From Sphingomonas ginsenosidimutans (GTDB lineage Bacteria; Pseudomonadota; Alphaproteobacteria; Sphingomonadales; Sphingomonadaceae): DNA of 64,000 bases. Both the position numbers and the translations under genes were made by a program. The notes below the pieces were generated by a model. It worked only from the letters and a program-made list of their open reading frames with translations, was not told where the DNA came from and searched no databases. Of this stretch, positions 62,508-64,000 are shown piece by piece. The stretch lies in contig NZ_NWVD01000001.1 of NCBI RefSeq assembly GCF_002374835.1, forward strand, positions 930,001 to 994,000. Direction: 5' to 3'. Positions within the stretch are counted from its first letter, which is position 1, and each line of letters begins with the position of its first letter.

Positions 62508-64000
62508 ATGACCACCCCCAAGACCAACGAACTTCTTTTCTGCGCGCTCGGTGGATCCGGCGAAATCGGCATGAACGTCATTCTCTACGGCCATGCCGGC
62601 AAATGGCTGATGGTCGATTGCGGCGTGACCTTCGCCGATGCGCATTATCCCGGGATCGACGTGATCCTGCCCGACCTGCGCTTCATCGAGGAGCGCCTGT
62701 CCGATCTGGTCGGCATCGTCCTGACCCACGGGCATGAGGATCATATCGGCGCGCTGCCGTATCTGGCCGAGGATCTGGGCGTGCCGATCTACGCCACGCC
62801 CTTCACCGCCGGGCTGGTCCGCGGCAAGCTGGAGGAGGAACGGATCGAGGATCGCGTCAAGATCCGCATGGTCCATGCGCGCGAGCCGTTCAGCGTCGGG
62901 CCGTTCCGCGTCGAGATGGTGCCGCTGTCGCACTCGATCCCGGAAGCGAACGCGCTGCTGATCGAGACCAAGGCGGGCCGCGTGTTCCACACCGGCGACT
63001 GGAAGCTGGATGCGACGCCGGTGATCGGCAAGCCTTCCACGCCAGAGGAACTGACCGCGATCGGCAAGCGCGGCATCGACGTGCTGGTGTGCGATTCGAC
63101 CAACGCCTTCAACACCGAGCCGTCGGGCAGCGAGGCGAGCGTGCGCAAGGGGCTGGCGGAAAGCGTTGCGCGGGCGCGCGGGCGGGTCGTGGTGACCACC
63201 TTCGCGTCCAACGCCGCGCGGCTGTCGACGCTGGGCAAGGTGGCGCAGGAGACGGGGCGCAAGCTGTGCGTCACCGGGCGGTCGCTTGATCGGATCATCC
63301 GCGTCGCCAAGGCGACCGGTTACCTCAAGGACTTTCCCGACACGATCGACGTCAATGCCGCGATGCGGCTGCCGCGCAACCGCGTGCTGATCGTGGCGAC
63401 GGGCGGCCAGGGCGAGCCGCGCGCGGCGCTGGCGCGGATCGCGGACGGATCGCACCAGATCTCGGTCGATCAGGGCGACATGGTGATCTTCTCCGCGCGC
63501 CAGATCCCGGGCAACGAAGTGGCGGTCGGGCGCATTCAGAACCAGCTGGCCGCCAAGGGCGTGGAGATGGTGACCGAGCGGCAGGCGCACGTCCATGTTT
63601 CCGGCCACCCCGGCCGTCCGGAACTGGCCAAGATGTACGAATGGCTGCGCCCGAAGACGCTGGTGCCCGTGCATGGCGAGATGCGCCACCTGATGGAACA
63701 TGCCCGCTTCGGCCTGTCGCAGGGGATCGGCGCGGTCCATGTCCAGACCAACGGCGACATGGTGCGGCTGGCGCCCGATGGGCCGAAGAAGATCGGCGAC
63801 GTGCCGGTCGGGCGGCTGGTACTGGACGGCGACGTGATCCTGCCGGCCGATGGCGGGACGATCAACGATCGCCGCCGTATCGCGGTGAACGGCACGATCT
63901 CGGTCGGGATCGCGGTGGACCGGAACGGCCGCGCCGGCGGCATCCCGGAGGTCCGCTTCCAGGGCATCCCGGTCGAGGAGGAGCGCGAGCCGTTCATGGC
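62508..64000 (+). CDS. rnj: ribonuclease J (3' end outside window)
   Basis: At least 497 residues of a metallo-beta-lactamase RNase with 5'-exonuclease and endonuclease activity. LTHGHEDHIGALP near residues 72-84 holds the zinc ligands (His74, His76, Asp78, His79), SHSIPEAN and HTGDWKLD give further ligands, and the beta-CASP part has VTTFASNAARL, ATGGQGEP, and VHVSGHPGRPEL. The frame is open to the right edge. The ATG follows GAAGGATTCGA. Confidence 0.95.
   Translation, partial: MTTPKTNELLFCALGGSGEIGMNVILYGHAGKWLMVDCGVTFADAHYPGIDVILPDLRFIEERLSDLVGIVLTHGHEDHIGALPYLAEDLGVPIYATPFTAGLVRGKLEEERIEDRVKIRMVHAREPFSVGPFRVEMVPLSHSIPEANALLIETKAGRVFHTGDWKLDATPVIGKPSTPEELTAIGKRGIDVLVCDSTNAFNTEPSGSEASVRKGLAESVARARGRVVVTTFASNAARLSTLGKVAQETGRKLCVTGRSLDRIIRVAKATGYLKDFPDTIDVNAAMRLPRNRVLIVATGGQGEPRAALARIADGSHQISVDQGDMVIFSARQIPGNEVAVGRIQNQLAAKGVEMVTERQAHVHVSGHPGRPELAKMYEWLRPKTLVPVHGEMRHLMEHARFGLSQGIGAVHVQTNGDMVRLAPDGPKKIGDVPVGRLVLDGDVILPADGGTINDRRRIAVNGTISVGIAVDRNGRAGGIPEVRFQGIPVEEEREPFM

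Overview
The window is high-GC chromosomal DNA from an alphaproteobacterium, most likely a sphingomonad (Sphingomonas or a close relative). This rests on the gene families and order: a complete nuoA-N operon followed by birA, coaX and rnj; zapA, 6S RNA and ygfA in series; a lipid-catabolism block rich in acyl-CoA dehydrogenases with a TonB-dependent receptor and a tandem TetR; and intergenic palindromes of the ACCCCAGC...GCTGGGGT type. The assignment is from pattern recognition; no search was run.

Layout. (1) 1-32137 is a catabolic block. It holds acyl-CoA synthetases (1270-2814, 30413-32137), thioesterases (469-1251, 22077-22970), five acyl-CoA dehydrogenases, a fused enoyl-CoA hydratase/3-hydroxyacyl-CoA dehydrogenase (26938-28962), three SDRs, a zinc alcohol dehydrogenase, an APH-fold kinase, an amidase and a serine hydrolase. 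Uptake and control genes are a TonB-dependent receptor, an MFS permease, an AraC regulator and a double TetR. A 5'-truncated TetA-type transporter is coupled to a YfcG-like glutathione transferase. (2) 32186-35953 holds a Crp/Fnr regulator, an AI-2E-type permease, tRNA-Asp, a DUF2842 protein, ygfA, 6S RNA, zapA and a small coiled-coil protein. (3) 36101-41044 is lower glycolysis (gap, a MOSC protein, pgk, class I aldolase), interrupted by a TlpA-like thioredoxin and an RHH/MazF toxin-antitoxin pair. (4) 41121-45610 carries a membrane protein, thiE, two cell-wall enzymes, efp and an inositol-monophosphatase-family enzyme. (5) 45752-60877 is the 14-subunit complex I operon, with an extra NTF2/SnoaL-like gene between nuoD and nuoE. 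It is followed by birA, coaX and the start of rnj.

How they work together. The block at 1-32 kb looks like a pathway that takes up a hydrophobic substrate, activates it to a CoA thioester and shortens it by beta-oxidation. Two acyl-CoA dehydrogenase pairs each combine one subunit with a helix-G Glu and one without, which suggests heteromeric enzymes. The dehydrogenase/ADH/kinase/SDR run at 14954-20198 resembles the kinase-plus-dehydrogenase logic of 4-hydroxyacyl-CoA breakdown (LvaA/LvaC, ACAD10/11). Reducing power from this block would feed complex I encoded downstream. Many junctions overlap by ATGA, GTGA or TAATG, indicating translational coupling. No intergenic stretch exceeds about 300 bases. 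I saw no CRISPR array, insertion sequence, prophage or replication origin.
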